Shown here piece by piece: positions 28,796-39,520 of a DNA stretch of 64,000 bases (position 1 is its first letter; each line of letters starts with the position of its first letter). The notes beneath the pieces were generated by a model. It made no database searches, had not been told where the DNA came from, and saw nothing but the letters and a program-made list of their open reading frames with translations. Where the stretch lies: positions 1 to 64,000 of the forward strand of contig NZ_BDIY01000001.1 in NCBI RefSeq assembly GCF_002072155.1, in the 5' to 3' direction. Source of the DNA: Roseovarius sp. A-2. GTDB lineage: Bacteria; Pseudomonadota; Alphaproteobacteria; Rhodobacterales; Rhodobacteraceae. The position numbers were made by a program, and so were the translations under genes.

Positions 28796-29218
28796 ATGTT
28801 ACAAGAGTTCAAGGATTTCATCGCCAAGGGCAATGTCATGGACATGGCCGTTGGCATCATCATCGGCGCGGCGTTTACCGCGATTGTCGGCTCGCTGGTG
28901 GCCGACCTTATCAATCCGATCATCAGCCTGTTCATGGGCGGGCTCGACTTTTCCGGCCTCTATATGCTGCTCGGGTCGGGTGAATACGCCTCCATCGCCG
29001 CCGCAGAAGAGGCGGGCGCGGCGGTTTTCGCCTATGGCCGTTTCATCATGGCGGTGATCAACTTCCTGATCATCGCGTGGGTGGTGTTCCTGCTGGTCAA
29101 GGCGGTGAACCGCGCCAAGGAGGCCGCCGCCACACCCGAGGAGGCAGCCCCGGCGGCCGATCCCGGCCCGTCGGAACTGGACATCCTCATGGAAATCCGC
29201 GATTCACTGAAGAAATAA
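28796..29218 (+). CDS. mscL: Large-conductance mechanosensitive channel
   Basis: A 140-residue inner membrane channel that opens under hypo-osmotic shock. The N-terminal helix [31 protein letters not shown] contains the gating TM1, a periplasmic loop follows ([19 protein letters not shown]), then TM2 ([27 protein letters not shown]). The C-terminal bundle ends [15 protein letters not shown]. The start at 28796 is preceded by GAAAGGGACG. It lies near the small-conductance channel gene, giving two osmotic safety valves in a row, separated by a terminator. Confidence 0.96.
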   Translation: MLQEFKDFIAKGNVMDMAVGIIIGAAFTAIVGSLVADLINPIISLFMGGLDFSGLYMLLGSGEYASIAAAEEAGAAVFAYGRFIMAVINFLIIAWVVFLLVKAVNRAKEAAATPEEAAPAADPGPSELDILMEIRDSLKK

Positions 29219-29233
29219 GCCGGTGACATGGCG

Positions 29234-29261
29234 AAGGGTCCGCTGTTCGGCGGGCCCTTTT
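29234..29261 (+). terminator. Intrinsic terminator after mscL
   Basis: The stem AAGGGTCCGC (29234-29243) pairs with GCGGGCCCTT (29250-29259), with one G-T wobble, around a six-base loop, and ends in TTTT. It begins 15 bases after the mscL stop codon, so mscL and the following channel gene are likely separate transcripts, or linked by partial readthrough. Confidence 0.8.
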
Positions 29262-29301
29262 CCCGTCTCGCGCACATGGGGCCTGTTGAAGGGAGAGAAA
29301 G

Positions 29302-30108
29302 ATGCAAGACCTGATGACACAACTCGCTGGCTACGGGCCGCTTGTTATCGCCGCCGCCAAGGCCCTCGCCGTTCTGATCCTCGGCTGGATGGCGGCCGGA
29401 ATTGTCAGCGGCATCGTGCGGCGCCGCGTCAATACGAGCGCGCGTATCGACAAGACCATCGGAAATTTTGCCGCCTCCATCGTCAAGTGGGTGATCCTGT
29501 TGATGGTGCTTGTAGCGGTGCTGGGGATTTTCGGGATCCAGGCGACCAGTCTCGTCGCGGTTCTGGGCGCGGCCACGCTGGCCGTCGGCCTGGCGCTTCA
29601 GGGCACGCTCAGTGACCTCGCGGCGGGCTTCATGCTGATCCTCTTTCGGCCCTACAAGTTGGGACAGTATGTCGATATCGGCGGCACCTCGGGCACCGTG
29701 GTCGACCTCAATCTCTTCTTCACCGAACTTTCGACACCCGACAACGTGCAGATCATCCTGCCCAACGGTCAGGCCTGGGGGTCGGTGATCACGAATTACT
29801 CGCATCACGCAACCCGGCGCTGTGACCTCACCTTCGGCATCGGATATAGCGACGACGCCGACCGCGCGATCGCGATCATCCTCGACACCGCCAAGGCCGA
29901 TGCGCGCGTGAAGTCGGATCCGGAACCGTGGGCGCGCGTGGTGAACCTCGGCGACAGCAGCGTCGATATCGGCGTGCGCCTGTGGTGCGATGCGCCCGAT
30001 TACTGGGATCTGAAATTCGCCATGACCAAGGCGGTGAAAGAAGCATTCGACGCGGGCGGCATCTCGATTCCCTATCCGCATCAGGTGAATGTCGAGCAGG
30101 CGGCATAA
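29302..30108 (+). CDS. Small-conductance mechanosensitive channel (MscS family)
   Basis: A 268-residue channel with three N-terminal membrane helices and the conserved pore-lining TM3 (VAVLGAATLAVGLALQGTLSDLAAGFMLI), followed by the beta domain (LGQYVDIGGTSGTVVDL) and the cytoplasmic vestibule domain. It corresponds in size to the minimal E. coli MscS type. The start is preceded by AAGGGAGAGAAAG. It acts as an osmotic release valve in the inner membrane. Confidence 0.95.
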   Translation: MQDLMTQLAGYGPLVIAAAKALAVLILGWMAAGIVSGIVRRRVNTSARIDKTIGNFAASIVKWVILLMVLVAVLGIFGIQATSLVAVLGAATLAVGLALQGTLSDLAAGFMLILFRPYKLGQYVDIGGTSGTVVDLNLFFTELSTPDNVQIILPNGQAWGSVITNYSHHATRRCDLTFGIGYSDDADRAIAIILDTAKADARVKSDPEPWARVVNLGDSSVDIGVRLWCDAPDYWDLKFAMTKAVKEAFDAGGISIPYPHQVNVEQAA

Positions 30109-30130
30109 GCGCGCCGCAGAGATGACTTGC

Positions 30131-30155
30131 GGGCCGTCTGCGTGTCAGGCGGCCC
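30131..30155. terminator. Hairpin between the mscS-type gene and a small ORF
   Basis: GGGCCGTCTG (30131-30140) pairs with CAGGCGGCCC (30146-30155) around CGTGT, with one G-T wobble. It lies about 20 bases after the channel stop and 16 bases beyond the end of the small minus-strand ORF. No T-tract is visible on either strand, so its terminator role is uncertain. Confidence 0.4.
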
Positions 30156-30170
30156 CGATGATCGCGGGGG

Positions 30171-30308
30171 TCAGGCCGAGTTGACAGCCCTCGCCTGTGT
30201 TACCGTAGCGCGGCGTGTCGCGAGGGAACGCGCGTTGCGATGGTAGGGAAGCGCCGGGGCCGGGCGCTTGCTGTGCTTGACCACCGATTTCAACCAACGT
30301 GTTTTCAT
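30171..30308 (-). CDS. Small basic protein, 45 residues, conserved-looking
   Basis: An ORF below usual length cutoffs: it opens MKTRWLKSVVKHSKRPAPAL and ends RATVTQARAVNSA. It is strongly basic (many Lys/Arg), has no signal peptide or membrane segment, and is preceded by GAGG about 7 bases upstream of the ATG. I associate short basic proteins beginning MKTRW with Rhodobacteraceae genomes, but could not check this. It stands alone, converging with the mscS-type gene, with about 280 bases of upstream non-coding DNA. The overlapping 73-codon frame in another phase (starting TTG at 30366) lacks a plausible start. Confidence 0.55.
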   Translation of the reverse strand: MKTRWLKSVVKHSKRPAPALPYHRNARSLATRRATVTQARAVNSA

Positions 30309-30587
30309 GACCTGATCCTCGTTCCGATTGGCCCGTGCCGTGGGCGCATTGTTTCTCTAAAGGCAACTATGGCAACGGTTTGAGGCCAGGTTTTGACGGC
30401 TAAACGCGAATTCTCAAAAAAAATGGATACCCATGCGGGTCATGATGCACGGACTTTCTCTTTCTCAGAAAGGTAATGAAATCAATGTTCTGAGCAGAGT
30501 TTTTCAGAGCAAGGCCGTGCGAGTGCGCCCCAAAGTTTGACGAAAACCGGTCATCGCGTGCCGGGTTCTTGCCCGAATTGCCCCGGC

Positions 30588-31343
30588 TCAGAGCCGGATC
30601 ACAGAGATCAGCCGCCCGTAATCGGCCTCATTCGCATGGGTGGCGCGACGATAGGAATAGAACCGCGCCGCGTCAGCATAGGTGCAATGCCGGGTCCATT
30701 CCGCATGGCCCACGCCTGCCCGGCGGAGGCAGTGCAGCCCGAAGGCGGGCAGGTCGAACTGATAGCGCCCGTTCTCGCCATTGGCGAAAAACCGGCTGTA
30801 GCCGGGGTCTTCGGCCACGAAATCCTCGAGGAATTCCGGCCCCACCTCATAAGCCGCCTGGCTTATCGAGGGGCCGATCACGGCCGTGATCCGGTCGCGC
30901 CCCGCGCCGAGGGATTCCATCGCCTCCACCGTCGACTCCAGCACCCCGTCGAGCGCCCCGCGCCAGCCCGCATGCGCCGCGCCGACCACCCTGGCCTTGG
31001 TATCGGCGAACAGCACCGGCTGGCAATCCGCCGTCAGCACGCCAAGCGCCACGCCGGGGGTTGCCGTCACCATCGCATCGGCGCGGGGCCGTTCGGCCAG
31101 TGGCCCATCGACTGTCACAACATCTGCCGAATGCACCTGATGCACGGTCACGAGGTTGGCGGGCTCCACCGCCATCGCCTGTGCCACGCGGGCGCGGTTG
31201 ATCGTCACGATTTCGGATTGATCCGACGACCCCGGTCCGCAATTCAGCCCCGCAAATACGCCCGAGGAGGCCCCGCCGCGCCGAGTAAAGAATCCGTGGC
31301 GCAAGGGTGCGAGGCTGTCCGAGGTCAGGATTTCAAGCGTCAT
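30588..31343 (-). CDS. pgeF: Purine nucleoside phosphorylase / polyphenol oxidase family protein (YfiH)
   Basis: A 251-residue cytoplasmic enzyme of the DUF152/laccase-domain family. The copper/zinc-binding residues sit in VTVHQVHSADVVTV, LTADCQPVLF and GAAHAGWRGALDGV. The E. coli homologue PgeF hydrolyses misincorporated L-Ser-containing peptidoglycan precursors, and others act as purine phosphorylases. Its ATG overlaps the stop of the methyltransferase gene by four bases, in a pgeF-midA-lgt operon read on the minus strand. A 15-base inverted repeat (30583-30597) spans the stop codon. Confidence 0.9.
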   Translation of the reverse strand: MTLEILTSDSLAPLRHGFFTRRGGASSGVFAGLNCGPGSSDQSEIVTINRARVAQAMAVEPANLVTVHQVHSADVVTVDGPLAERPRADAMVTATPGVALGVLTADCQPVLFADTKARVVGAAHAGWRGALDGVLESTVEAMESLGAGRDRITAVIGPSISQAAYEVGPEFLEDFVAEDPGYSRFFANGENGRYQFDLPAFGLHCLRRAGVGHAEWTRHCTYADAARFYSYRRATHANEADYGRLISVIRL

Positions 31344-32401
31344 GGGTCAAATCCGGGCGGAGGCTGCAAGGTCGTGGGATGCAGGGCAAGCACCTTGAAG
31401 AGCCTCCCCATTTCGGCGGGGTCGGTCAAGCGTTGAAATGCCGCCAGATGGCTGTCGCGCGCGGCCCCGGTCAGTTTGCGTGCCAACGCGTCCTTGCGGG
31501 CCTCAATGCCCAGACGGAAGAGCAGCGTGCCCTGCGGAATGAGGCGGGCATGCGCGCAGGGGGCGGCCTGGGCCAGGGCCTCGAAATCCACATGCGCGGT
31601 CAGGTCGGCCTCGCCCGGTGCGGCTAGCGGATCGGTGGGCGCGTGCGCCTGCACTGCCTGAAACGTATCGCCAAGCGAACGCCAGTCGCCATAATCGACG
31701 ATCAGAGCGGCCCCGCCTCTCGCCTCGATTCTTGTACCGATCTCCTGGGCGATGGCACGGCCCGGGGCGCAGATCTCTACGATGTCGCCGTCGCGAGTGT
31801 CGGCCAGCCGATGCGCCAGATCGGCCGGTGCCACCGGCCCGCCGAGGCCGATGGTCAGCCTGTCGTCGCGTAGCCCGACGACTCGCTCGCGCCAGCCTTC
31901 GCCCTCTCGCTGGAATTGCCGGATCGGCAAGGCGTCGAAAAACTCGTTCGCCACCAGAAAGAGCGGCAGGTCGGGCAGGTCCTCAGCCCGGTCATGCCAT
32001 GTCACGCGCGCATGGTTGATGCTCTGCGCCTGTTTCTCGCGCAGTGTGGGCGAGGCTTCGACCAGATGCACGTGCGCGCCTGCATGAAACCCCGGCACGC
32101 CCTTGGTGGCGCGCAGGATATCGGCCATCAGCGTGCCGCGCCCCGGCCCCAACTCGGCCAGTGCGAAGGACGTGGGCCGCCCCTGATCGAGCCATGACTG
32201 CGCCAGGCATAGGCCCAGCAATTCACCGAACATCTGGCTGATTTCCGGCGCGGTGGTGAAATCGCCGGCCGCGCCCAAAGGGTCGCGCGTCACGTAATAA
32301 CCCATCTCGGGATGCATCAGACAAAGCGCCATATAATCGGCCAGCGAGATCGGCCCGACGGCGGCAATGCGTGCGGCGATATGACCTTTGAGCGCGCTCA
32401 C
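31340..32401 (-). CDS. Class I SAM-dependent methyltransferase, MidA/NDUFAF7 family
   Basis: A 353-residue protein of the family that includes mitochondrial NDUFAF7/MidA, an arginine methyltransferase for complex I assembly. The SAM-binding motif I is [18 protein letters not shown]; the N-terminal [41 protein letters not shown] block is diagnostic. The start is GTG at 32401 ([11 protein letters not shown]), overlapping the lgt stop by four bases (GTGA); the frame continuing to 32665 is antisense-like shadow of lgt. Whether the bacterial protein modifies complex I is not established here. Confidence 0.9.
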   Translation of the reverse strand: MSALKGHIAARIAAVGPISLADYMALCLMHPEMGYYVTRDPLGAAGDFTTAPEISQMFGELLGLCLAQSWLDQGRPTSFALAELGPGRGTLMADILRATKGVPGFHAGAHVHLVEASPTLREKQAQSINHARVTWHDRAEDLPDLPLFLVANEFFDALPIRQFQREGEGWRERVVGLRDDRLTIGLGGPVAPADLAHRLADTRDGDIVEICAPGRAIAQEIGTRIEARGGAALIVDYGDWRSLGDTFQAVQAHAPTDPLAAPGEADLTAHVDFEALAQAAPCAHARLIPQGTLLFRLGIEARKDALARKLTGAARDSHLAAFQRLTDPAEMGRLFKVLALHPTTLQPPPGFDP

Positions 32402-33297
32402 GCCGGGGCCGGTTTCCGTGTCCGGCGGGCCCAGAGAAACATACCGATGCCGAAGGCGATCATCGGCAGCGACAGGATCTGGCCCATGGTCAGGCCATAG
32501 CCCGCCACATGCCAGGCCAGCCCCAGCGGATTGCCATCGCCGACGAATTGCGCATCGGGCTGACGCACGAATTCCACCATGAACCGCGCCACGCCATAGC
32601 CTGCAAAGAACAGCCCGGTCAGCGTACCGGGGGCTTTCAACGCGCCCCGCCGCCAGCCCAGCCACAACAGCACCGCCCCGAGGATCAGCCCTTCAAGCGC
32701 CGCCTCGTACAGCTGCGACGGGTGGCGCGCGCAAAGCCCCAAGATGTCCGGGCAATCCTGCGCCGCCCCGCCGGGAAAGACCACGCCCCAGGGCAGATCG
32801 GTGGGCCGCCCCCACAGTTCGGCATTGATGAAATTTGCGATCCGGCCCAGCAATAAGCCCACAGGCGTCACCATGCAGAGCACATCCGCCACCGACAGCC
32901 AGCGGATGCCGCGCCGGTAGGAAAACACCACCACCGCCAGCACGACCCCCATCAGCCCGCCGTGAAACGCCATTCCGCCTTGCCAGACGGCGATGATCTC
33001 ACTGGGATTCGAAAGGTAATAGCCAGGCTGGTAAAACAGCACATAGCCGATCCTGCCACCAAGGATCACGCCGAGGATCACCCATGTCAGCAGGTCCTCG
33101 ACCGCGCGTGCATCCATCGGCGCGGTGTCATTTGGCCAAAGTGCCGGACGCCGGACGCTGGCCACCACAATGCGCCAGCCGATGACGATCCCCACGATAT
33201 AGGCCAGCGCATACCAGCGCAGCGCGAACTCCATGCCGAAGAGCGAGATCGAGACGATCTCCGGCGCGATATCGGGGAAGGGGATCATGGCCTGCAT
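32398..33297 (-). CDS. lgt: Prolipoprotein diacylglyceryl transferase
   Basis: A 299-residue inner membrane enzyme that adds diacylglycerol to the lipobox cysteine of prolipoproteins. Visible signatures are [16 protein letters not shown], the Lgt motif [25 protein letters not shown] and [14 protein letters not shown]. About seven transmembrane helices are present. It is the first gene of a coupled minus-strand operon with midA and pgeF. It supplies the modification needed by the SPOR lipoprotein and MlaA also encoded in this window. Confidence 0.97.
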   Translation of the reverse strand: MQAMIPFPDIAPEIVSISLFGMEFALRWYALAYIVGIVIGWRIVVASVRRPALWPNDTAPMDARAVEDLLTWVILGVILGGRIGYVLFYQPGYYLSNPSEIIAVWQGGMAFHGGLMGVVLAVVVFSYRRGIRWLSVADVLCMVTPVGLLLGRIANFINAELWGRPTDLPWGVVFPGGAAQDCPDILGLCARHPSQLYEAALEGLILGAVLLWLGWRRGALKAPGTLTGLFFAGYGVARFMVEFVRQPDAQFVGDGNPLGLAWHVAGYGLTMGQILSLPMIAFGIGMFLWARRTRKPAPA

Positions 33298-33397
33298 GGG
33301 TGTCTCTGTGCCGTTGCCGCGTGGGGAAAGTCAACCTTGTGATCGCCCGTCCTCGGGCCATATATGGGGAGGAAATTTAACGCCGGAGGCACATGCC

Positions 33398-33643
33398 ATG
33401 CAAACCCGCAACAAGATGCTCGACGATATCAGCCAGTTGATGACCAATGCCATGGGCGTGGCCCAAGGCGCACGCGACGAAGCCGAGACGGCGATGAAGT
33501 CGATGATCGACCGCTGGCTCGCTGATCGCGATTTTGTCACCCGCGAGGAATTCGACGCGGTGCGCGCCATGGCCCAGAAGGCGCGCGAGGAAAACGAGGC
33601 GCTCAAGGCCCGGATCGAAGCGCTGGAAAACGCGGGCTCCTGA
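33398..33643 (+). CDS. UbiK-like accessory factor (BMFP domain)
   Basis: An 81-residue, mostly helical protein. The first half is amphipathic (MLDDISQLMTNAMGVAQGARDEAETAM) and the second half forms a coiled coil (FDAVRAMAQKAREENEALKARIEALE), the pattern of YqiC/UbiK proteins that assist aerobic ubiquinone synthesis and form membrane-binding trimers. The start at 33398 follows CGGAGGC; the longer frame back to 33233 crosses the lgt promoter region. It diverges from lgt. Confidence 0.85.
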   Translation: MQTRNKMLDDISQLMTNAMGVAQGARDEAETAMKSMIDRWLADRDFVTREEFDAVRAMAQKAREENEALKARIEALENAGS

Positions 33644-33651
33644 ACCCGCAC

Positions 33652-34833
33652 TCAGCCCTTGCGCGCCAGCCCCTCATGCGGGGCCGGCAAGGCAGGTTCG
33701 GACTCGGGGGCAAGTTCCTCGAAGTCGAAATTATCGAGCCTGCGCGCGCGTCGCCCGGCCTTGTCGGCGGAAATCTTGATCTCCGAGATGTCCTTGGCCG
33801 CCTGATGGAAATGCCGGTCGAGGTTCTCGACCCGACTTCCGAGCCGGTCCACATCGGCAAAGAGCAATCCCAACTCGCGCCGGATCGCGCCCGCCTGTTC
33901 GCGCATCCGCGCATCTTTCAGGATCGCGCGCATGGTATTGAGCGTGGCCATGCAGGTGGTGGGCGACACGATCCAGACCTTGGCTGCGAACCCCTCGCGC
34001 ACCAGTTCGGGGAAATTGGCGTGCAGTTCGGCATAGACCGCCTCGGAGGGCAGGAACATCAGCGCGCCGTCGGCTGTTTCACCATCGAGAATGTACTTCT
34101 CGGAAATGTCGCGGATGTGCTTTTTGACCGAGGTACGCAGGAATTTCGCGGCTTCGTTCAGCTCCCAATCGGTCTTGGCCCGGCGCAGCGCCTCATAGGC
34201 CTCCAGCGGGAATTTGCTGTCGATGCAGATCGGCCCCGGCGGGTTGGGCAGGTGAATGAGGCAATCGGCGCGTTTCCCGTTCGAGAGCGTGGCCTGCAAG
34301 CTGTAGCTGTCCGAGGGCAGCGCCTTGGTCACGATATCGGTCAGCTGGATTTCCCCGAACGCCCCGCGCGTCTGCTTGTTCGACAGGATATCCTGCAACG
34401 ACAGCACATCGCCCGACAGTTTGGTGATATTGTCCTGCGCCTTGTCGATGGCCTGCAGGCGCTGTTGCAGATCGCCCAAGGATTGCGCGGTGCGGCGAGC
34501 CGAGCCTTGCAGGTTCTCGGTCATCTGGTTGCCCACTTCGGCAAGGCGTTTTTCCATCAGTTGCAGCATATGCGACTGGCTGGCCGCTTGCGCCTCGGAG
34601 ACATGGTTGAGCCCGCCTGCAAGCTGATGCTGCCCGTCCGACAGCCCCTGCACCCGCTGTCCAAGCTGGCTCATCTGCTGCGCCAGCGGTTCCGTCATGC
34701 GCGCCGACCGGGTTGCGGCGCGCACGGCGGTGATCAGAAGGATCACGATCAGCAGCAGCACGCCCGCGCCGATCAGCGCGATCAGCGTGAGAGGGTCGTC
34801 AAGCGACAGGGAATAGGTGCCGATCTGGATCAT
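33652..34833 (-). CDS. rmuC: DNA recombination protein RmuC
   Basis: A 393-residue protein with an N-terminal membrane helix ([24 protein letters not shown]), a long coiled coil (about residues 50-140) and the RmuC nuclease-like domain ([43 protein letters not shown]). RmuC limits rearrangements at inverted repeats. The ATG at 34833 overlaps the mutL stop by four bases, so it is coupled to mismatch repair; the frame reaching back to 34902 is inside mutL. Confidence 0.94.
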   Translation of the reverse strand: MIQIGTYSLSLDDPLTLIALIGAGVLLLIVILLITAVRAATRSARMTEPLAQQMSQLGQRVQGLSDGQHQLAGGLNHVSEAQAASQSHMLQLMEKRLAEVGNQMTENLQGSARRTAQSLGDLQQRLQAIDKAQDNITKLSGDVLSLQDILSNKQTRGAFGEIQLTDIVTKALPSDSYSLQATLSNGKRADCLIHLPNPPGPICIDSKFPLEAYEALRRAKTDWELNEAAKFLRTSVKKHIRDISEKYILDGETADGALMFLPSEAVYAELHANFPELVREGFAAKVWIVSPTTCMATLNTMRAILKDARMREQAGAIRRELGLLFADVDRLGSRVENLDRHFHQAAKDISEIKISADKAGRRARRLDNFDFEELAPESEPALPAPHEGLARKG

Positions 34834-36674
34834 GTGCGACCGAATAGGCGTTCGATGTCCGACAGCGGCAGCTCCACATAGGTGGGCCGCCCGTGATTGC
34901 ACTGGCCGGAATGCGGCGTGCGCTCCATCTCGCGCAGAAGTGCGTTCATCTCCTCCGCGCTCATCCGGCGGCCGGAACGGACCGAGCCGTGACAGGCGAC
35001 GCGGCTGAGAATGGCGTCGATGCGGGATTTGAGCGTGTCGCTCGCCCCCTGTTCGTGCAACTCGTCAAGGATGTCGCGCAAGAGCGCCTGCGCGTTGACC
35101 TCGCCCAGAATGGCCGGGGTTTCGCGCACAGCGACAGACCCCGCGCCAAACGGCTCGACCACAAGGCCGAGGGTGCCAAGATCCTCGGCATGCTCGGCCA
35201 GAAGCGCGCAATCGGCCTCGGACAGGTCTACGATCTCGGGGATAAGCAGGGCCTGCGCCGCGATGCCGGTTTCGGCCATCTGACGTTTCAGGCGTTCGTA
35301 GACAAGGCGTTCATGCGCGGCGTGCTGATCGACGATGACCATGCCGGTCTCGGTCTGGGCGATGATGTAATTCTCGTGGATCTGTGCGCGCGCGGCCCCG
35401 AGGGGCAGGGCGGTGACGGATACGTCCTCCGGCTCCGGCGTTTGGATCTCCGGCTCGACCCGCGCGCTCCAATCTTCCACCATCTCGGCAAACCCGGGGG
35501 CCTGCGCCTGATAGGCGAGGTTACGCGCCTGCGGCGACGGGCGGTCCATCTGGTAGACGCGCGCGCCCGAGGGTTCCGGCCGGAACGCGCCCAACGTGGC
35601 CCCCGCCACGGTCGTTGACGCGCGATGCCCCGCCTCGGCCAGCGCATGGCGCAGCCCCGAGACGATCAGCCCCCGCGCCAGCCCCGGATCACGGAACCGC
35701 ACCTCGGATTTCGCAGGATGCACGTTCACATCCACCAGCACCGGGTCGCAGTCGATAAACAGCGCCGCCGCCGGGTGCCGGTCGCGGCTGAGCACGTCCT
35801 GATAGGCCGCACGCATCGCACCGTAGAGCATCTTGTCGCGCACCGGGCGGCCATTGACGAAGAGATATTGCGCCACGCTCGAGCCGCGCGAATAGGTGGG
35901 CAGGGCGGCATAGCCGGTCATCCGCAGCCCCTCGCGGGTGGCGTCGATGCGCAGCGCGTTGTCGGCGAACTCCGCCCCGAGGATACGCGCCAGACGGCCA
36001 TGCAGCGCGTCGAAGAGATCTCCCGTCTCAGGATCGGCGCGGAAGGTGATCCGCCCTTCGCCCCCGCCCGACACATCGCGCAGGGTAAAGCCCACATGCG
36101 GCTCTGCCATGGCAAGGCGCTTGACGGTGTCGGCAATCGCCTGGCTCTCGGCGCGGTCGCTGCGCATGAATTTCAGCCGCGCGGGCGTGGCGTAGAAAAG
36201 ATCGCGCAACTCCACCACGGTTCCTGCATTGAGCGCGGCAGGTTTCACGCCGCCCATCTGCCCACCTGCGACGGTGATCGCACCGGCCTCGTGCCCCTCT
36301 GCCCGAGACGTGATGCTCAGCCGCCCGACCGCGCCGAGCGAGGGCAGCGCCTCGCCGCGAAAGCCGAAGGAATAGATGTTCAGCAAATCGCTGCCGTCGA
36401 TCTTGGAGGTGGCATGCCGCGCCAGCGCCAGCGGCAATTGATCGGGCGCCATGCCGCAGCCGTCATCACTCACCCGAATCAGGGTCTTGCCGCCATCGGC
36501 CACCGCAACCTCGATCCGGGCCGCCCCGGCATCGAGCGCGTTTTCCATCAGTTCCTTGACCGCCGAGGCCGGACGCTCCACGACTTCGCCCGCCGCGATG
36601 CGGTTGACGGCACCCTCATCCAACTGACGGATCACCGGAGGGGGCTGGCTTATATTGGGGCTAGGTTTGTTCAT
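34830..36674 (-). CDS. mutL: DNA mismatch repair protein MutL
   Basis: A 614-residue mismatch repair coordinator. The GHKL ATPase motifs are intact: [38 protein letters not shown] and [14 protein letters not shown]. The C-terminal endonuclease motif [12 protein letters not shown] and a CNHGRP metal-site motif near the end indicate a MutL with nicking activity, as expected for organisms without MutH. The start [11 protein letters not shown] at 36674 is chosen because the upstream 54 bases have no family sequence. It is coupled to rmuC downstream. Confidence 0.97.
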   Translation of the reverse strand: MNKPSPNISQPPPVIRQLDEGAVNRIAAGEVVERPASAVKELMENALDAGAARIEVAVADGGKTLIRVSDDGCGMAPDQLPLALARHATSKIDGSDLLNIYSFGFRGEALPSLGAVGRLSITSRAEGHEAGAITVAGGQMGGVKPAALNAGTVVELRDLFYATPARLKFMRSDRAESQAIADTVKRLAMAEPHVGFTLRDVSGGGEGRITFRADPETGDLFDALHGRLARILGAEFADNALRIDATREGLRMTGYAALPTYSRGSSVAQYLFVNGRPVRDKMLYGAMRAAYQDVLSRDRHPAAALFIDCDPVLVDVNVHPAKSEVRFRDPGLARGLIVSGLRHALAEAGHRASTTVAGATLGAFRPEPSGARVYQMDRPSPQARNLAYQAQAPGFAEMVEDWSARVEPEIQTPEPEDVSVTALPLGAARAQIHENYIIAQTETGMVIVDQHAAHERLVYERLKRQMAETGIAAQALLIPEIVDLSEADCALLAEHAEDLGTLGLVVEPFGAGSVAVRETPAILGEVNAQALLRDILDELHEQGASDTLKSRIDAILSRVACHGSVRSGRRMSAEEMNALLREMERTPHSGQCNHGRPTYVELPLSDIERLFGRT

Positions 36675-36779
36675 ACCCCAATACCTAGCACGGATCATAG
36701 CGATTCTGCCATATTTCCGATGTGACATTCCGGGGCTTGGGCAAAATAAATCCTGTGCATCGGGTTGGAAGGCCGTAAC

Positions 36780-36795
36780 ATTCCATTATGTGAAT
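36780..36795 (+). promoter_or_regulatory. SqrR/BigR-type operator (ATTC-N8-GAAT)
   Basis: ATTC-CATTATGT-GAAT matches the published SqrR half-site spacing ATTC-N8-GAAT, upstream of a persulfide dioxygenase gene, the expected target. A sigma-70-like promoter overlaps it: TTGGAA at 36765-36770, 16-base spacer, TATGTG at 36787-36792, so a bound repressor would cover the -10 region. This also favours the ATG at 36819 over 36801 as start, since transcription would begin near 36799. Confidence 0.7.
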
Positions 36796-36818
36796 TCAGC
36801 ATGGCAAAGGAGTTGATC

Positions 36819-37718
36819 ATGTTCAGTCACACCAGCCCATCCCGAGGCCCCGGATCCCCCGCCGTCACCGGGTTTTACGATCAGGCTTCGGGCAGCATTC
36901 AATATGTCGTCGCAGACCCGGCCACGAACAAGGCCGCCCTGATCGACGTTGTGCAGGATTTCGATCCCGCCGAGGCCCGGTCCTATCACGACAGTGCGCA
37001 GGAAATTCTCGATTTCGTCACCCGCGAAGGGCTGGACGTTGAATGGATTCTCGACACGCATCCGCATGCGGATCACCTGATGGCCTCGGCCTGGCTGCGT
37101 GACAAACTCGGCGCGCCGAACGCGATAGGGGCCAAGGTGCGCGACATCGCGCGCATTTGGGAAGACCTCTACCACATGCCCGGTGCCTTTGACCCCGACC
37201 GCGATTTCGACCGGCTGTTCGACGACGGCGCGCAGTTCAGGATCGGCGAAATGGAGGTGCGCGTGATGCTCTCGCCCGGGCATACGCTCGGCTCGATCAC
37301 CTATGTGGTGGGCAGTGATGCAGCTTTCGTGCATGACACGTTCATGCATGTCGATGTCGGCACCTCGCGGGCGGATTTCCCCGGCGGCTCCTCCAGCGTG
37401 CTCTATGACAGTTTGCAGGCGATCCTGGCGCTGCCCGACGAGACGCGGCTTTTCGTCGGCCATGACTACCCGCCAGTGGGCGACCGGCAGGATCCGGCAT
37501 GGGAGGCGACGGTGGCCGCACACAAGCGCGACAATCCGCATGTCGGCGGGGGGGCCAGCCGCGACGCGTTCATGCGGGTGCGCGATGACCGCGACGCGAC
37601 GCTCGGCCTGCCCGATCGCATCCTCTACGCCCTGCAGGTCAACCTGCGCGGTGGCCGCCTGCCCGAACCCGAAAGCGACGGGCAGCGCTATTTCAAGATC
37701 CCAGCCAATCGATTCTGA
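36819..37718 (+). CDS. Persulfide dioxygenase-type MBL hydrolase (Blh/ETHE1-like)
   Basis: A 299-residue metallo-beta-lactamase-fold enzyme that likely oxidises glutathione persulfide to sulfite. Metal ligands are visible in ILDTHPHADHLMASAWL, LSPGHTLGSITY, FVHDTF and FVGHDYPP. The start MFSHTSPS at 36819 has AAAGGAG six bases upstream; an ATG at 36801 would lie only about two bases after the predicted transcription start. The next gene is a rhodanese, the classic partner in sulfide/persulfide detoxification, and the SqrR/BigR-like operator sits over the promoter. sqr itself is not in this window. Confidence 0.9.
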   Translation: MFSHTSPSRGPGSPAVTGFYDQASGSIQYVVADPATNKAALIDVVQDFDPAEARSYHDSAQEILDFVTREGLDVEWILDTHPHADHLMASAWLRDKLGAPNAIGAKVRDIARIWEDLYHMPGAFDPDRDFDRLFDDGAQFRIGEMEVRVMLSPGHTLGSITYVVGSDAAFVHDTFMHVDVGTSRADFPGGSSSVLYDSLQAILALPDETRLFVGHDYPPVGDRQDPAWEATVAAHKRDNPHVGGGASRDAFMRVRDDRDATLGLPDRILYALQVNLRGGRLPEPESDGQRYFKIPANRF

Positions 37719-37733
37719 GCCAAGGAGACCAAG

Positions 37734-38111
37734 ATGAAAACCGAAGAGATCGACGGCACCACGTTGGAGACATGGACGATAGACGAGGTGGGCCGCGCAT
37801 GGGACGCCAACGAAATCGTTCTGATCGACGTGCGCACGCCGCAGGAATACATGTTCGAACATATCGAGGGTGCGCTGCTCTTGCCGATGCCGTTCTTCAA
37901 GCCTGAGAAACTGCCGGGCCAGAGCGACAAGCGCCTCGTGTTCCATTGCGGCTCGGGCGTGCGATCCGAGAAGATGGCCCGCGCCGCGATCGCCGCCGGG
38001 ATCGGTCGGATCGCGCATATGGAGGGCGGTTTCGGCGCGTGGAAGGCGGCCAAACGGCGCTATATCGGCACCAACATGGCCACCGGTGCGCCGCAGGTGG
38101 TCAACCCATGA
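37734..38111 (+). CDS. Rhodanese domain sulfurtransferase
   Basis: A 125-residue single-domain rhodanese. The opening LIDVRTPQEYMFEHIEGALLLPM and the active-site loop FHCGSGVRSEKMA, with its catalytic cysteine, are intact. It lies 15 bases after the persulfide dioxygenase gene with AAGGAGACC upstream, so the two form an operon that handles reactive sulfur: the dioxygenase makes sulfite from persulfide and the rhodanese moves sulfane sulfur. A strong terminator follows. Confidence 0.92.
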   Translation: MKTEEIDGTTLETWTIDEVGRAWDANEIVLIDVRTPQEYMFEHIEGALLLPMPFFKPEKLPGQSDKRLVFHCGSGVRSEKMARAAIAAGIGRIAHMEGGFGAWKAAKRRYIGTNMATGAPQVVNP

Positions 38112-38140
38112 AAAAACCCCGGGCGCGAACGCCCGGGGTT
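38111..38140 (-). terminator. Intrinsic terminator of glnK-amtB
   Basis: AACCCCGGGCG (38115-38125) pairs perfectly with CGCCCGGGGTT (38130-38140) around CGAA. On the minus strand the stem is followed by TTTTTT (complement of 38111-38116), giving a textbook terminator about 31 bases past the amtB stop. The plus-strand side lacks a long T-run, so termination of the rhodanese transcript may be weaker. Confidence 0.9.
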
Positions 38141-38171
38141 GATCTCTTCAAACTGACGGGAAGGAGGAGCG

Positions 38172-39500
<1,329 letters not shown>

Positions 39501-39520
39501 TGGTCTTTCCCCCTTGCGTC

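Noticed and set aside
30145-30366. A 73-codon minus-strand frame overlapping the 45-residue ORF
   Set aside because: It needs a TTG start without a ribosome site and has Gly/Gln/Pro-rich content; the alternative frame has ATG, a ribosome site and basic protein character.
33676-34881. A 401-codon plus-strand frame
   Set aside because: Antisense of rmuC; no ribosome site or family features.
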